A stretch of DNA of 64,000 nt from Acidiferrobacter thiooxydans (GCF_003333315.1 NZ_PSYR01000001.1:1142501-1206500); one strand, 5' to 3'; positions 18,725 to 28,965 are shown, numbered from the stretch's first letter. Notes: generated by a model not told the origin, from the letters alone. Numbers and translations are program-made.

Positions 18725-21151
18725 ATGGCGATCGGTGTCGGCGTGACGGGGCGGGCGAAGCAGGGGCTCAAACGGGGGCCGGGCGGTTATGGGCGCGTGC
18801 CCGCCGCTATCCTGGCGGCTATGGCCCTGGGATGGGGCGTGGCGCATGCCGACACCACCACGCCGAGCCATCCGGCAGCCCCTACCGGGGGTATCAATAT
18901 CGGGGCCGTGCACGCCGAGACCGGCCAGTCGAAGGACGCCAAGGCGCTCAAGAAAACCGATAAGAAGCTCACCGCTCAGCAAATCTTTCACAGCGCGCAA
19001 TCCGAACTCCTGATAGGCCATCATCAGTTGCAGGCGGCAGGCCCGGTCGGCGGGGCGGCGCAGGCGCTTGCGCAATCCCCGGGTGTGCGTGTCGTGAGCC
19101 CCGGTGCGGTGGGTGCGCAACGGGCGGCGATCAGCATAAACGGCATAGAGCAGGGTTGGGGCGGCCTGCAGGGACTGACTTCCAATGGTCTTTTAGCGGT
19201 GACGTTCGACGGCGTCCCGATGAACAACCCCGGATCGGGGCTGTGGTCTACGCCGCAAATCCCCGAGCTGTCGCTGATATCGGGCATTAATGTCATTTAC
19301 GGTCCGGGAAATCCCGACAGCCGCTGGTACGACAGTCTTGGCGGCACTATCGGGTTCGTGCCCGTGCAACCCACCAAGAATGCGGGCGCCAACGTCGGCA
19401 TAACGCTCGGCAGCTATGGCACGGAAGGCTTCCACTTCGCGGTTCGCACTGGGCTTCATAACGGCTATTCGGCGGTTTTGGCGGCGGGCGCCACGCAGTC
19501 CAATGATTATATCCAATCGCAGGAGGATGGCTTCGCAAACCCCAGCCATGATCAGGCCATTTATGGCAAGGTGGTAAAGCTTCTGGCCAATGGAAGCGTG
19601 GGCCTGGGCGCCTATATTGCCGACTCCCATTCCTATCGCCCGGCGTTCATTCCGATCACGCCCATAGCGGGACTCACGGTAAACGGCTTTACGAGTACCG
19701 GGGCCACGATCCCGGGACCACTCTATAGTGAAACCACTTCGGGATATTACGGCGGTACACCGTTTGGCGTATGGCATAAGCAAGCCGAGAACGCCACCTA
19801 TCTCGTCTATATGCCCGTGACCCTGCGCTTTTCGCCGGTGACCGCACTGCACGACACGCTGTGGTATCGTCATGGAAACCGTTTGCACAATCACTACAAC
19901 GACTTCAACCAGGGCGCCAACAATCTCTTCGAATACAACAATCCCCATACCGCGACCTTTGGGGACAAGTTTGTTTTCGATTTCGCCCTGCCACGTAATG
20001 CGGTCGCGGCCGGCGGTTACTATCTCTATAGCGTCTACGACACGCGCAATGCCTTTTACAGTCCGGAGGTCACGAGCCCGTCGGGCATTCCGTTTACATA
20101 CTCCTATCCGTCCAAGTACCGAAGCGGGTATTTTTACCAGAATTTTGCCGCCGCCTTCGTGCAGGATCGGATCGCCATCGTGCGTGGCCTCAGCGTAACG
20201 CCGGGGGTGCGGATCGCCTATTTCGGTACGACCTACGCCAATCACGCGACCACGGACTTTCCGCAGGCCAATCTCGCTTACGATCCCGAGACGCAGCCCA
20301 ACAGCTCGACGACCTTCACGAAGGTCGAGCCGTCGCTTGACATTCGTTATCAGTGGACGCGAAACCTTGCGCTTTATGCCCAGACCTCCACGGCCTATCA
20401 AAATCCCGAGGTTGGTGGAGGCGGGGGCCCCTACCAGGCGCTGCCGTCGTCGGTGCTGGTCCCGACCGAGGGCCGGTACGATACCGCAGGCCTGCATGTG
20501 CTCGTGCGACATTCGGGGATGGCGCGCCGTTTCCGGCTGAACCTCGATTATTACCGCCTGTCGATCACAAACCAGTTCATCAGTGTGACGACCAGCAATG
20601 GCAGTGCCATAGAGGCTACGGGCGACAGCCTTTATCAAGGGGTAAACCTCTCTTCGGCGGACAACCCGGTGGGAGGCCTGCATGTGTTCGGCAACGTCGG
20701 CTATGAGCGGGCGCATTATGTGAACTACACGACGGGCGGTGTGGCGTTTGCGGGCCTCGCCGTGCCCTATGTGCCGACCGAGACGCTCACGGCCGGGGCG
20801 TCGTATCGGTATTTCGGTGATGGAATTGTCTATGACCCCAAGCTTTGGACGACCTTTACCGGGAGCCAGAATATCTTCAACAATGACACCGGCGCGCCAT
20901 CCTCGCAGACGCTTCCGGCCTACAATATCTGGAGCGCCTCACTTGGCCTTACGGTGCCCGTCGGGAACACGAACGGGCGCGCGGACAAGATGAAGATCGT
21001 GTTGTCGGTTCTCAATCTCCTGAACAAGCGCTTCAATGAATATGCCTATGTGACATCGGGCGGCTATCTCGGGGGCAACAGTGCGGGGGCGACCCTCGGC
21101 TATCCCGGGGCCCCGCGCACCTATTACGTGTCCGCGGATTTCAGTTTTTAG
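18725..21151 (+). CDS. TonB-dependent outer-membrane receptor
   Basis: This 808-residue protein has an N-terminal signal sequence with a long positively charged n-region and an Ala-rich core ending near VAHADT (about residue 43), then a plug domain. Plug motifs include AQALAQSPGVRVVSPGAVG, AISINGIEQGW and VTFDGVPMNNPGSG. It then forms a 22-strand type beta-barrel and ends in YYVSADFSF, the terminal Phe recognised by the BAM machinery. It should import a scarce ligand (iron chelate, vitamin or similar) using TonB energy. There is no adjacent periplasmic binding protein or ABC importer to name the ligand. The start has a strong but hairpin-enclosed ribosome binding site. Confidence 0.9.
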   Translation: MAIGVGVTGRAKQGLKRGPGGYGRVPAAILAAMALGWGVAHADTTTPSHPAAPTGGINIGAVHAETGQSKDAKALKKTDKKLTAQQIFHSAQSELLIGHHQLQAAGPVGGAAQALAQSPGVRVVSPGAVGAQRAAISINGIEQGWGGLQGLTSNGLLAVTFDGVPMNNPGSGLWSTPQIPELSLISGINVIYGPGNPDSRWYDSLGGTIGFVPVQPTKNAGANVGITLGSYGTEGFHFAVRTGLHNGYSAVLAAGATQSNDYIQSQEDGFANPSHDQAIYGKVVKLLANGSVGLGAYIADSHSYRPAFIPITPIAGLTVNGFTSTGATIPGPLYSETTSGYYGGTPFGVWHKQAENATYLVYMPVTLRFSPVTALHDTLWYRHGNRLHNHYNDFNQGANNLFEYNNPHTATFGDKFVFDFALPRNAVAAGGYYLYSVYDTRNAFYSPEVTSPSGIPFTYSYPSKYRSGYFYQNFAAAFVQDRIAIVRGLSVTPGVRIAYFGTTYANHATTDFPQANLAYDPETQPNSSTTFTKVEPSLDIRYQWTRNLALYAQTSTAYQNPEVGGGGGPYQALPSSVLVPTEGRYDTAGLHVLVRHSGMARRFRLNLDYYRLSITNQFISVTTSNGSAIEATGDSLYQGVNLSSADNPVGGLHVFGNVGYERAHYVNYTTGGVAFAGLAVPYVPTETLTAGASYRYFGDGIVYDPKLWTTFTGSQNIFNNDTGAPSSQTLPAYNIWSASLGLTVPVGNTNGRADKMKIVLSVLNLLNKRFNEYAYVTSGGYLGGNSAGATLGYPGAPRTYYVSADFSF

Positions 21152-21293
21152 GCCTATGTTGCGCCAAGCAAAAGACATGTACCCATGGCCTTTCAAAGCA
21201 TCGTGAGAAAATCCCGGACCCCTGCCCTTGCGGCACGGCGAGGGTGTCCATAAGCGCCATGGCGCGTTTGCCGTGGATTGGGTCGGGTCGCCA

Positions 21294-21358
21294 CCCCCTC
21301 CGTGTGGGGGTGGACAACCAGCCGTTCGGCCGGCAATGCCCCCTCCGTGTGGGGGCGG
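21294..21358. repeat. two-copy hairpin repeat
   Basis: The stem-loop CCCCC-TCCGTGT-GGGGG with one flanking arm occurs at 21294-21313 and again at 21339-21358, 45 bases apart. Only two copies exist, with no longer conserved unit. It could be a pair of transcription-stopping hairpins after the TonB receptor gene or the edge of a decayed mobile element. Confidence 0.45.
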
Positions 21359-21540
21359 CGCGCTCGTTTCCCAACGCCCAGCCCCCTGCGATCAGTGCCC
21401 CGTGATCGCCGAGGCCTTGCAGGCCCTGGACCTCACGCGACGGGCCGAGTAGAAGTGCCATCCGATCTTGCAGGGCCCGCGAGGGACGTCCCTGTAGAGT
21501 TCTCGCGCGCTCACTGCCGCCCCATGTCCTCGAGGTCTTG

Positions 21541-21927
21541 ATGGCGGATGCGACCACGGAACGCGCTGCGGAGGTGCGGGTGTATCGCGAGCCGCTGCCA
21601 GAAATTCGCAAGCGCATGCCGGTCAACGTCGTACGTGCGATGCGTCGGCAATGGTGCGCGTCGCCTGCCCAAAGGGTGAGTCCCTGACGGCCGTCGGCCG
21701 CCTGTGTGCGCTCATCTCGAAGGGGGCTGGACGCAGGTCCGCGCCACCAAGGGTTTTCTCGAAGCCCTGAACGCAGGCCAATGTTCGGGCGGTCCAGGGT
21801 GCAGCCCGCGGTTATGGCCGGTTCCCGTACCGTGATCTTCCGGGTCGCCGGCACGCGCGACCTCTCGCAGATCGACCCGCATATGGCCGGCCAATCCACA
21901 GAACATTCGACAATGCCAGGAGGGTAA
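21541..21927 (+). pseudogene. ISL3 family transposase remnant
   Basis: Fragments of an ISL3-type transposase C-terminus can be read in shifting frames. ATKGFLEALNA lies near 21744-21776, ARGYGRF near 21810-21830, and RTVIFRVAGTRDLSQIDPHM at about 21825-21885. These match the usual ending of ISL3 transposases (conserved GFLEALN, ARGY, R-T-V-I-F and I-x-P-H). At least two frameshifts separate the pieces, and an upstream piece (21541-21687) ends in a stop. The element is dead. Terminal repeats were not found. Confidence 0.55.
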
Positions 21928-22037
21928 TCTCACGACCAACAATCTTGTGGTTATCCTCCCTGTCGTTCGCGAGACCCTCGAGCGCCACAAGCCGCGATCA
22001 CGATCGCCAGAATAAGCAAAAGAGCTGTCGCGGGCCC

Positions 22038-23003
22038 TTATGGTAGTCGCGCGGTAGTGGTTCGCAAGGCCATAAGCACGCTCTCGGTCCAGCTCTGCCG
22101 ACGCAGATCGAGCTTCAAGGCAAATGCCAGTCTCGTCATGTAGGGCATGCGCAAGGTGGCCCTCAGGCGCTTGAGCTTGTCGGCGGTTTCCGGGGGAAGG
22201 GTGGGGATGGAGTCCTGTAGCGCTTGGGCGTGGGCATCGATGGCCTGCAGGACCTGGGAGGGCTTTTTGTGGAGCATCCGGCGGATGCGCGTCGCGATAC
22301 TTGCGCAGCCGATGGTGTTGTGGGGGTGCTGTCTATAGAGGATGTAGGGTTCCTGGTCGAAGAACACCGGTCCGCCATGGGCGGACACGACGATATAGGA
22401 CCACCAATCATGGAGGGAGATCTTCGGAGGCCGCGATCGGGCGATGATGTCTGCGGCCAGGCGGTTCAAAAGGATGGTGCAGCCGGTGGCGATATTCTGC
22501 GCGAGCGCTGCGGGAAAAGGGAGGTCGGCGCAAAAGGCGGGCGACGCGCGCAGCGGCCGCAGGTCGCGATCGACGAGCCTTTGTCGACCGCAGTAAAGCG
22601 CCGGGCGATCCGTGATGCCGTGCAGGACATGGGCAGCGCGGGCGAGCTTTTCCGGCAGCCAGACATCATCCTGGTCTGCGAAGGCGACGAACGGATATCC
22701 CTGTGCCGCCCGCACGAGTGTCATGTAGCTTTCGAGCACACCGAGCCGTCCCGAAGGCGCTGTAAGCTCATGGCAGCGGGCCTTGCCGACGCGCGCGCCA
22801 AACTCGCTCATTAGGGCGCGCGTGCGGTCGCTCGAGCCGTCGTCGCGCCAGATGAGGCGCCAATACGGGTATGTCTGACGCTCCAAGCTCGCGAGCTGGT
22901 CTGCGAGGTAGGCCTCACCGTTGTAGGTCGATAGCAGGATGGCAACCGTGTCGGCTCCGCCGGTATGGGTGCACCGGACATTGTCGTGTGCTTCATGCAT
23001 CAT
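22038..23003 (-). CDS. glycosyltransferase family 2
   Basis: This 321-residue GT-A fold enzyme has the nucleotide-sugar binding start TVAILLSTYNGEAYLADQLASL, the RDDGSSDRT motif, and FADQDDVWLP with the DxD-like metal site, followed by a domain of the rhamnosyltransferase type. It should transfer a sugar onto a surface polysaccharide. The ATG at 23003 is chosen because GGAGG lies six bases before it; the frame extends upstream to 23198 but that part is Arg-rich and unlike the family. It lies just downstream of a giant glycosyltransferase gene on the same strand, with a 216-base gap. Confidence 0.88.
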   Translation of the reverse strand: MMHEAHDNVRCTHTGGADTVAILLSTYNGEAYLADQLASLERQTYPYWRLIWRDDGSSDRTRALMSEFGARVGKARCHELTAPSGRLGVLESYMTLVRAAQGYPFVAFADQDDVWLPEKLARAAHVLHGITDRPALYCGRQRLVDRDLRPLRASPAFCADLPFPAALAQNIATGCTILLNRLAADIIARSRPPKISLHDWWSYIVVSAHGGPVFFDQEPYILYRQHPHNTIGCASIATRIRRMLHKKPSQVLQAIDAHAQALQDSIPTLPPETADKLKRLRATLRMPYMTRLAFALKLDLRRQSWTESVLMALRTTTARLP

Positions 23004-23219
23004 GTGCCGCCTCCCTGGGTGTCGGGACTCGTGTGCGACGGCCTTTCTCTGCGGTTGTCCGAAAATGGCCGACCGAATCGACCGCGCCTCGCAATTCCCC
23101 ACGCGATGAGGGTGCCCCTGCCGCCGGTCGAATGGGGCTGTGATCTCGGGAACGGATGAGGCAGGACCGGCGCTTGTAACACGCCCTGCCGCTCGCATGG
23201 GCCATAGGCGCAGCGTCCT

Positions 23220-26200
23220 TCAAGCCGGCGATGGACGCGTGTTGAAGTCCGCGCACATTGATGGGGTGTGTCGTGCGGCATCGGCATCGGGATATAACTC
23301 GATCGTCATGGTGACATGGAGGCGAATGCGCAATGCCATATCGTCGTGTCCTGTGATGCCATGGCTCCAGCGCGCATTCACGGGATAGGCGTATAGGGTC
23401 AGGGGGTGGACGGTATCCTCCAGATGCATGCGGATCGTGAGCCCCTCCTGCCCCATCAAGGCCAGGCCTTCACCGTCGAGCGGCAGCGGCAGGGGCCGGG
23501 CGGCGTTATCCGTCAGCGATGCGAGCGATCCCCGCGCCTCGACGGTGTGCCCCAGGCCGTCTTTGATGGTAAGGACGAGCGTGCCGTCGCACGGCCCCGC
23601 ACGGGTCCCGACCAGGATATCCAGGCCATGGAGGGTGCCGGTGACGGCATGCGGTATGGCAAAGCGCGCCTCGATCGGTGTGTCTGGGCGCAGGTCGACA
23701 GGGGCAGGTTCGGTGTTCGGGGCGCCATACGGGACATCGATAATCGACGGGGCGCCATGCCAGGGTTTGGGGGTACGCGGCGGTTTGGCGAGGTCGAACT
23801 GTTCATGGTCGAGACTTAAGTTTGGGTTATAGCCGGGGTCGCTTGCGAACATCGGACCCCACCGCCATTGCATATAGGCGCATTCCGAGGCGAAGCGCTT
23901 ACGGTTTGCCGGTGTCCGCTCGTCCCCCCGCGACTTGGACTCGTGGTGGTAGAGGACCGCCTGCGGTACCCAGACGTTCCGGTAGCCGGCCTCGCGCAGA
24001 CGCAGGCACAGATCGACATCGTTGAAGGCCACGGGGAGATTTTCCGACATGCCCCCCAAGGCCTCCCAATGCTGTTTGCGCATGACAAGGCAGGCCCCGG
24101 TCACGGCGGTAACGGTCTGGATGAGGGCCGCCCGGCCGAAATACCCGCCGCTGTCGCCGCCGACATGCTTGTGGAGGTGGCTTGCGATCCCGCCGATACC
24201 GAGGACCACTCCGCCGTGCTGGATGGTACCGTCGGGGTAGAGGAGCTTGGCCCCGACCGCGCCAACTCCGGGGCGTTGGGCATGGGCGACCATCTCCGCG
24301 AGCCACTCGGGTGCGATGGCCTCGGTGTCATTGTTGAGAAGACACAGAAATTCCCCCGAGCACTGCGGTACCGCCCAGTTGTGCATGTGTGCATAATTGA
24401 ACTCCGCATCGTAGTGCAGGAGTGTGATACGCCCCTCGCGCTTTAAGCTTGCCAGATAGGTCAGGGTCTCGGGGTCGTCGCTCTGGTTGTCGATGACCAC
24501 GATCTCCCGATCCGGATAAACGGTCCGCTCGAGACTGTTCAGGCAGGTCCGCAGGACATCGACACCATTGCGGGTGGGGATGATGAGGCTTACGGTGGGG
24601 CGGCCTTTGACCGACAGCCTCGGCAGATGATGGACACCGTTACATACGGCGTCCATGGCAAACCGCGCGCCCTCGGTGCTCAGGAATTCTTGTACCGCCT
24701 TGCGTGAGGCCTCGATACAGTAGGGCTTGGCGTCGAGCGAGGCGGCGGTGGAATTGGGCAGGGTGCGCCAGTGGTACAAGACCGCCGGGATATGGCGGAT
24801 CTTGTGGGCATCAAGCCCTGTCGTGAAGCGCAGCACCAGGTCCCAGTCCTGACTGCCCTCGTAGCCTGCACGGAATCCGCCGATGGCGAGCGCGCGCTCG
24901 CGACGGTATACCCCAAGATGGCTGACATAGTTTTGGCCTAAGAGCAGGTCCGGGTTCCAATCGGGCTTGAAATAGGCATCGTGGCGTGTGCCGCGCACGT
25001 CGACCTTGTCCTCGTCGCTATAGAGCAGATCGACATGCGGATGGTGCAGGATCTCCGCGGCCACCCAGTAGAGGGCGTGTTCGGCCAGCAGGTCATCGTG
25101 GTCCAGGAGCGCTATGAACTCGCCCGTGGCCATGGCCAAGGCATCGTTCGAGGTGCGCGAGATATGGCCGTTCTTGGCCCGGAAGTGGACACGGATCCGG
25201 GTATCGCGCTTCGCGTAATCCTGCAGAATGCGGCGCACGCGCGGGTCCGGGGAGGCGTCGTCTGCGATACAAAGCTCCCAATGCGGATAGAGCTGATGGC
25301 GGACCGAGTCTATGGCGGCTTGCAGAAAACGCGGCGGGGCATTGTAGACCGGCATGATCACCGAGATCATGGGCGGGTGGGTCCAGGAGGCGATCTGGCG
25401 GCGGATGGCGCCGCGATCCGCATCGGTCAGGGTATCGTAGCGCCGCACCCACAGCGCGTAGTCCTGCTCGAGCAGGTTTCTGTAGGCGCTTCGCCCCCAG
25501 ACGGCCAGCGCGTCCTTGGCACGCGCCGGCAGCGGTAGGCGATGGAGCAGGGATTTGGCGAGTGCGCGCCGCTGCATGCGTTGCGGCGGACCCCCTATGA
25601 GCGCCTGCCGGGCGGCGCGCAACCGCGTCGCCGTGCGCCGGAGGGGCTCTGTGAGGCGCCAGGATCGGGAGGTGGTGATCTGCTGGAGGGTGGCGCGGGT
25701 CGTCTCCAGATCCTTCTGTGCGGCCTGGAGCTGCTTCAGGGGTGGTCGTTCCGGGTTTTGGGCATATAGCGCAAGCCAGCCCTCGAGCGCGCCGAGCGCA
25801 TCGCCGTGCGTAGGCGGAGTGGACAATCGTACCGCTATGGTATCGGCATGGGCGACGAACTCTTCCGGGATCGCCAATTCGATCCAGGAGTCGTTATCCC
25901 ACAGCCACAGCCCGACCCCGGTGTCCAATGACGCAGAGGGCGATAGCCCCCGCCGGGATTCCCCGAACAGCGATTCGCGCCGGCCGTCCCATACCCAGAG
26001 GGCGCGCGGTCCGCGATAGAGCGCAAGGTCATGGAGGCGCAGATAACACGGCCAATCGCCCGGGTCGAGTCTCAGGCGGCGTTTGGTGGGGGTCGCGGGC
26101 AGTCGCAGGCGCAGGGTATGGGGCCCGGAGCCGAGGGGCAACGGCCGTGCGGCCCGTCGTGTCTCGCAATAATCCTCATGGACGTCCCGCCAATAGACCG

Positions 26201-26963
26201 CTACGCCAATGGAAGGGCGCGGCGGGCTCAGGTCCGATCCCTTTCGGGGCGCCGGCAGGGCATATTCCTCGGGGACGGCCTCCATGACGAATTGATAGAC
26301 TGCGGCGTCCGGAATCTCGGGGAGTAGGGTCTGCCACAGCAATTGCGGTATCTTCTCGTGATGCCCTGGCGGGTGCGCGAACTCCGTGTGCTGGATATCC
26401 AGGACCGTGTGGTCGACGACCTGCCCCCGCCACCCGGCCTCCGCAAGCGTGCGCAGAAAGCTTTCTCTCGTGAAGAACCGGAGATGCGTACGATCCAGGA
26501 GGCCTTCGTCGCGATACCGGAAATCCCCAGACATGAGCTCCCGTATCACACCCCCGTGGGCGATATTGGGTACCGACACCAGCAGTCGGCCGTGATCCGT
26601 AAGCAGGGGTTTGATGCGCCTTAGGAAATCCGTCGGTTCACGCAGGTGTTCGAGGATATCGGCGCAGACCACGACATCGTATCGTCGGTCGCCCAGGTGC
26701 GAGAGCATCCGGGCGTCCTCCACGTCGAGTTCCCAGACATCGCGATAATAGGGTCGCGCCAGGGCCGCCGCCTCGGGGTTGATTTCGATGCCATCAACGA
26801 TACAGTGCCGGGCTTCGCTCAAGTGCTGTCCCAGGCGCCCCACGGCGCACCCGACATCCAGCACCTTGGTCGCGGGTGCGATCTGCTGGGCGATCTTGGC
26901 GAGGCTGTCGTTGCCGTGGGGGTCGACGGCGTTGCGATGGTAGATATGCGAGATCTCGTTCAT
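23220..26963 (-). CDS. methyltransferase-GT2-GT2 fusion, polysaccharide assembly
   Basis: This multidomain protein has about 1247 residues. Residues about 1-210 are a class I SAM methyltransferase (KVLDVGCAVGRLGQHL, then CADILEHLREP). A beta-rich middle (about 230-420) is followed by a short coiled coil (LKQLQAAQKDLETTRATLQQ). A first GT2 domain follows (ISVIMPVYNAPPRFLQAAID, ADDASPD, LLDHDD), then a second GT2 domain (VSLIIPTRNGVDVLRTCLNS, LLNNDTEA). A C-terminal domain with a beta pattern closes it. Such proteins extend or cap O-antigen or capsule chains. MNEISHIYHRN at 26963 is a typical start after AGGGG; the upstream extension to 27047 lacks support. Confidence 0.88.
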   Translation of the reverse strand: MNEISHIYHRNAVDPHGNDSLAKIAQQIAPATKVLDVGCAVGRLGQHLSEARHCIVDGIEINPEAAALARPYYRDVWELDVEDARMLSHLGDRRYDVVVCADILEHLREPTDFLRRIKPLLTDHGRLLVSVPNIAHGGVIRELMSGDFRYRDEGLLDRTHLRFFTRESFLRTLAEAGWRGQVVDHTVLDIQHTEFAHPPGHHEKIPQLLWQTLLPEIPDAAVYQFVMEAVPEEYALPAPRKGSDLSPPRPSIGVAVYWRDVHEDYCETRRAARPLPLGSGPHTLRLRLPATPTKRRLRLDPGDWPCYLRLHDLALYRGPRALWVWDGRRESLFGESRRGLSPSASLDTGVGLWLWDNDSWIELAIPEEFVAHADTIAVRLSTPPTHGDALGALEGWLALYAQNPERPPLKQLQAAQKDLETTRATLQQITTSRSWRLTEPLRRTATRLRAARQALIGGPPQRMQRRALAKSLLHRLPLPARAKDALAVWGRSAYRNLLEQDYALWVRRYDTLTDADRGAIRRQIASWTHPPMISVIMPVYNAPPRFLQAAIDSVRHQLYPHWELCIADDASPDPRVRRILQDYAKRDTRIRVHFRAKNGHISRTSNDALAMATGEFIALLDHDDLLAEHALYWVAAEILHHPHVDLLYSDEDKVDVRGTRHDAYFKPDWNPDLLLGQNYVSHLGVYRRERALAIGGFRAGYEGSQDWDLVLRFTTGLDAHKIRHIPAVLYHWRTLPNSTAASLDAKPYCIEASRKAVQEFLSTEGARFAMDAVCNGVHHLPRLSVKGRPTVSLIIPTRNGVDVLRTCLNSLERTVYPDREIVVIDNQSDDPETLTYLASLKREGRITLLHYDAEFNYAHMHNWAVPQCSGEFLCLLNNDTEAIAPEWLAEMVAHAQRPGVGAVGAKLLYPDGTIQHGGVVLGIGGIASHLHKHVGGDSGGYFGRAALIQTVTAVTGACLVMRKQHWEALGGMSENLPVAFNDVDLCLRLREAGYRNVWVPQAVLYHHESKSRGDERTPANRKRFASECAYMQWRWGPMFASDPGYNPNLSLDHEQFDLAKPPRTPKPWHGAPSIIDVPYGAPNTEPAPVDLRPDTPIEARFAIPHAVTGTLHGLDILVGTRAGPCDGTLVLTIKDGLGHTVEARGSLASLTDNAARPLPLPLDGEGLALMGQEGLTIRMHLEDTVHPLTLYAYPVNARWSHGITGHDDMALRIRLHVTMTIELYPDADAARHTPSMCADFNTRPSPA

Positions 26964-27846
26964 AGGGGCCCCTGCAAGGATGGATGACGGCACACCTCGG
27001 ACATCCCGCTTTGGCGGTATGAGAGCATCCCGTATGCGGCCTGTCATCGGCCGTGAGTCCTATGCCGGACCCGGGGCGCCCCACCTGTTATCAGTCCGGG
27101 CCTGCCAGGGATCGACGCGGCTGTGCGGGGAGGGTCCTTAAAGCCTCAGGATTCATCGCCAGCGCTGTCAAAACGGGCATGGGTCGCTGTAACGGTCTAT
27201 CGGCCTATACGCTAGGCCAGGGTATATCCGTACCTATCGGGTCGGTGGGTAAGGGGCGTTTCGGTCTTGGTGGGCATCGTCGTGTCGTCCTTGTCGGTTG
27301 GGGTGGCCCTGTTTCGGCGATTATCCAAACAGCCCATCCAGGGCTTCGCGAATCGTGCTGTAGCATTGGCGTTACAGCTGCGGACGATTGTCACGTGGTA
27401 GGGGGTGGTGCGGCAAGACCGGCGGTCGGTGAAACGGCCGAGTTCGTCATAACCGGGACGAGGGCTGCTTGCGCACCCTCCGCGAGGATCGTCAGTATAG
27501 GGTCACAGTAGGCCCATTGCGCGGCTTGCACTTGTCGGCAAGGATGGCGAGGCGCGGGCACGATGCCTTCCCGGTCATCGGGCCTTTGCGCGCTGGGATG
27601 TGGATGGCGACCGATCCGGTGAATGAGATCGTATCCTCGATCTTTGTCGCGCATTGTGACGGCGGCTATGCCCGGTGGATAGATGGCACACCGTGCGGCC
27701 CGCGTATCAGGGGATCGCGCGATCAGGACTGCAGGGATCGTCGGTGGCGGGGGTGCCTGTCGTGACGTGAGAGGTAGCGGAGGGCAGGCGCCATCGGGTT
27801 CGTCCAGCCGATGGGGTATGGCGCATCCTGTCTCGGGCCTCGGGGT
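26964..27846. other. gene-poor stretch
   Basis: About 880 bases between the glycosyltransferase fusion and purU. Open frames of up to 150 codons occur but show no ribosome binding site, motif or credible composition. Nothing else was recognised. Confidence 0.4.
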
Positions 27847-28701
27847 CTAGCGGAAAACGACGGTACGCCGGCCATGGATCAGGACGCGGTCGTCCAGATG
27901 ATAGCCGAGCCCCCGCGCCAGCACGGTCTTTTCGATATCCCGGCCGTAGCGGATCAGATCCGAGGGGTCGTCGGAGTGATCGACGCGCACCACGTCTTGT
28001 TCAATGATTGGACCATCATCCAGATCCGAGGTGACGTAATGGCAGGTAGCGCCGACCAGCTTGACGCCCCGTTCATAGGCTTGATGATAAGGCTTGGCAC
28101 CCTTGAAGCTCGGCAGAAATCCGTGATGGATATTGATGATGCGATGGGGGTAGCGCTGGCATAGGGCATCTGGGAGGATCTGCATGTAGCGGGCGAGGAC
28201 CATGACGTCGCCTTGCGCATCCTCGAACAGCTCGGCGATCCGCGCGAAGGCCGCAGCCTTGTCGCCGGATGCCACCGGCACATGATGAAAGGGGATGCCG
28301 TGCCATTCCACGAAGCCCCGGTGCGTGTCGTGATTCGATATGACGCACGGGATCTCGATGTCCCATTCCTGCGCCTGCCAGCGGGCCAGGAGGTCGTAGA
28401 GGCAGTGGCCGAGCTGCGAAACCAGGATCACTACGCGTTCTTTACAGGCACTGTCGACCAGCCGCCAATCCATGGCGAATTCGGCCGCGATCGGGGCGAG
28501 CCGTTCCCGAAAGCTCGTGGCGTCGAAGGGTAGGGAGTCGGCAAGAATCTCCTGGCGCATGAAGAACCGGCCACCTTCCGGGTCGGAGTGATGGTTGGCC
28601 TCCGTGATCCAGCCGCCGTGGGCGGCAATCAGGCCACTTACGGCGGCGACGATACCGACACGATCGGGACACGAGAGTGTCAGTGTGTAACGGCGGGGCA
28701 T
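27847..28701 (-). CDS. purU: formyltetrahydrofolate deformylase
   Basis: This 284-residue protein has an N-terminal ACT domain (TLTLSCPDRVGIVAAVSGLIA) and a formyltransferase-like hydrolase domain. Catalytic-region motifs are VILVSQLGHCLYDLL, CVISNHDTHRG, INIHHGFLPSFKGAKPYHQA with the active His, and LDDGPIIEQDV with the active Asp. It hydrolyses 10-formyl-THF to formate and THF, balancing one-carbon pools. MPRRYTLTL at 28701 follows CGGAG and matches the family start. A link to the methylamine operon at 43-53 kb, which feeds methylene-THF, is only a suggestion. Confidence 0.93.
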   Translation of the reverse strand: MPRRYTLTLSCPDRVGIVAAVSGLIAAHGGWITEANHHSDPEGGRFFMRQEILADSLPFDATSFRERLAPIAAEFAMDWRLVDSACKERVVILVSQLGHCLYDLLARWQAQEWDIEIPCVISNHDTHRGFVEWHGIPFHHVPVASGDKAAAFARIAELFEDAQGDVMVLARYMQILPDALCQRYPHRIINIHHGFLPSFKGAKPYHQAYERGVKLVGATCHYVTSDLDDGPIIEQDVVRVDHSDDPSDLIRYGRDIEKTVLARGLGYHLDDRVLIHGRRTVVFR

Positions 28702-28965
28702 CGGGGCTCCGGGCGGATGGCAACGGGCCGCCATTTTGACATCCTCCCGCTTCTCAAGGGAAGGATGTTTCTGGCCTCGCGGCCATGGACCCGGTGTCAG
28801 GATAGCGGTCGCACGGGTTTTGGGTGGGAGCGCGCGGGTTCGTCTCGGGACATCCCGGAATGATGAGGGGCAAGGGATGGGCTATCCGTGTGTCTGTGCA
28901 AAGCCGGCCTGCGGCGCCGGCGACTGCCGGTCACGATAACCCGGCGGGCGGCGGCGACCAGGGGG

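Noticed and set aside
19193-20716. 507-codon minus-strand frame inside the TonB receptor
   Set aside because: Antisense shadow of GC-rich coding DNA; the plus-strand protein has clear plug and barrel motifs.
21278-21541. CRISPR array suggested by the repeated PSVWG-encoding palindromes
   Set aside because: Only two copies, 45 bases apart, shorter than the roughly 60-base period of type I-E arrays; no cas genes in the window.
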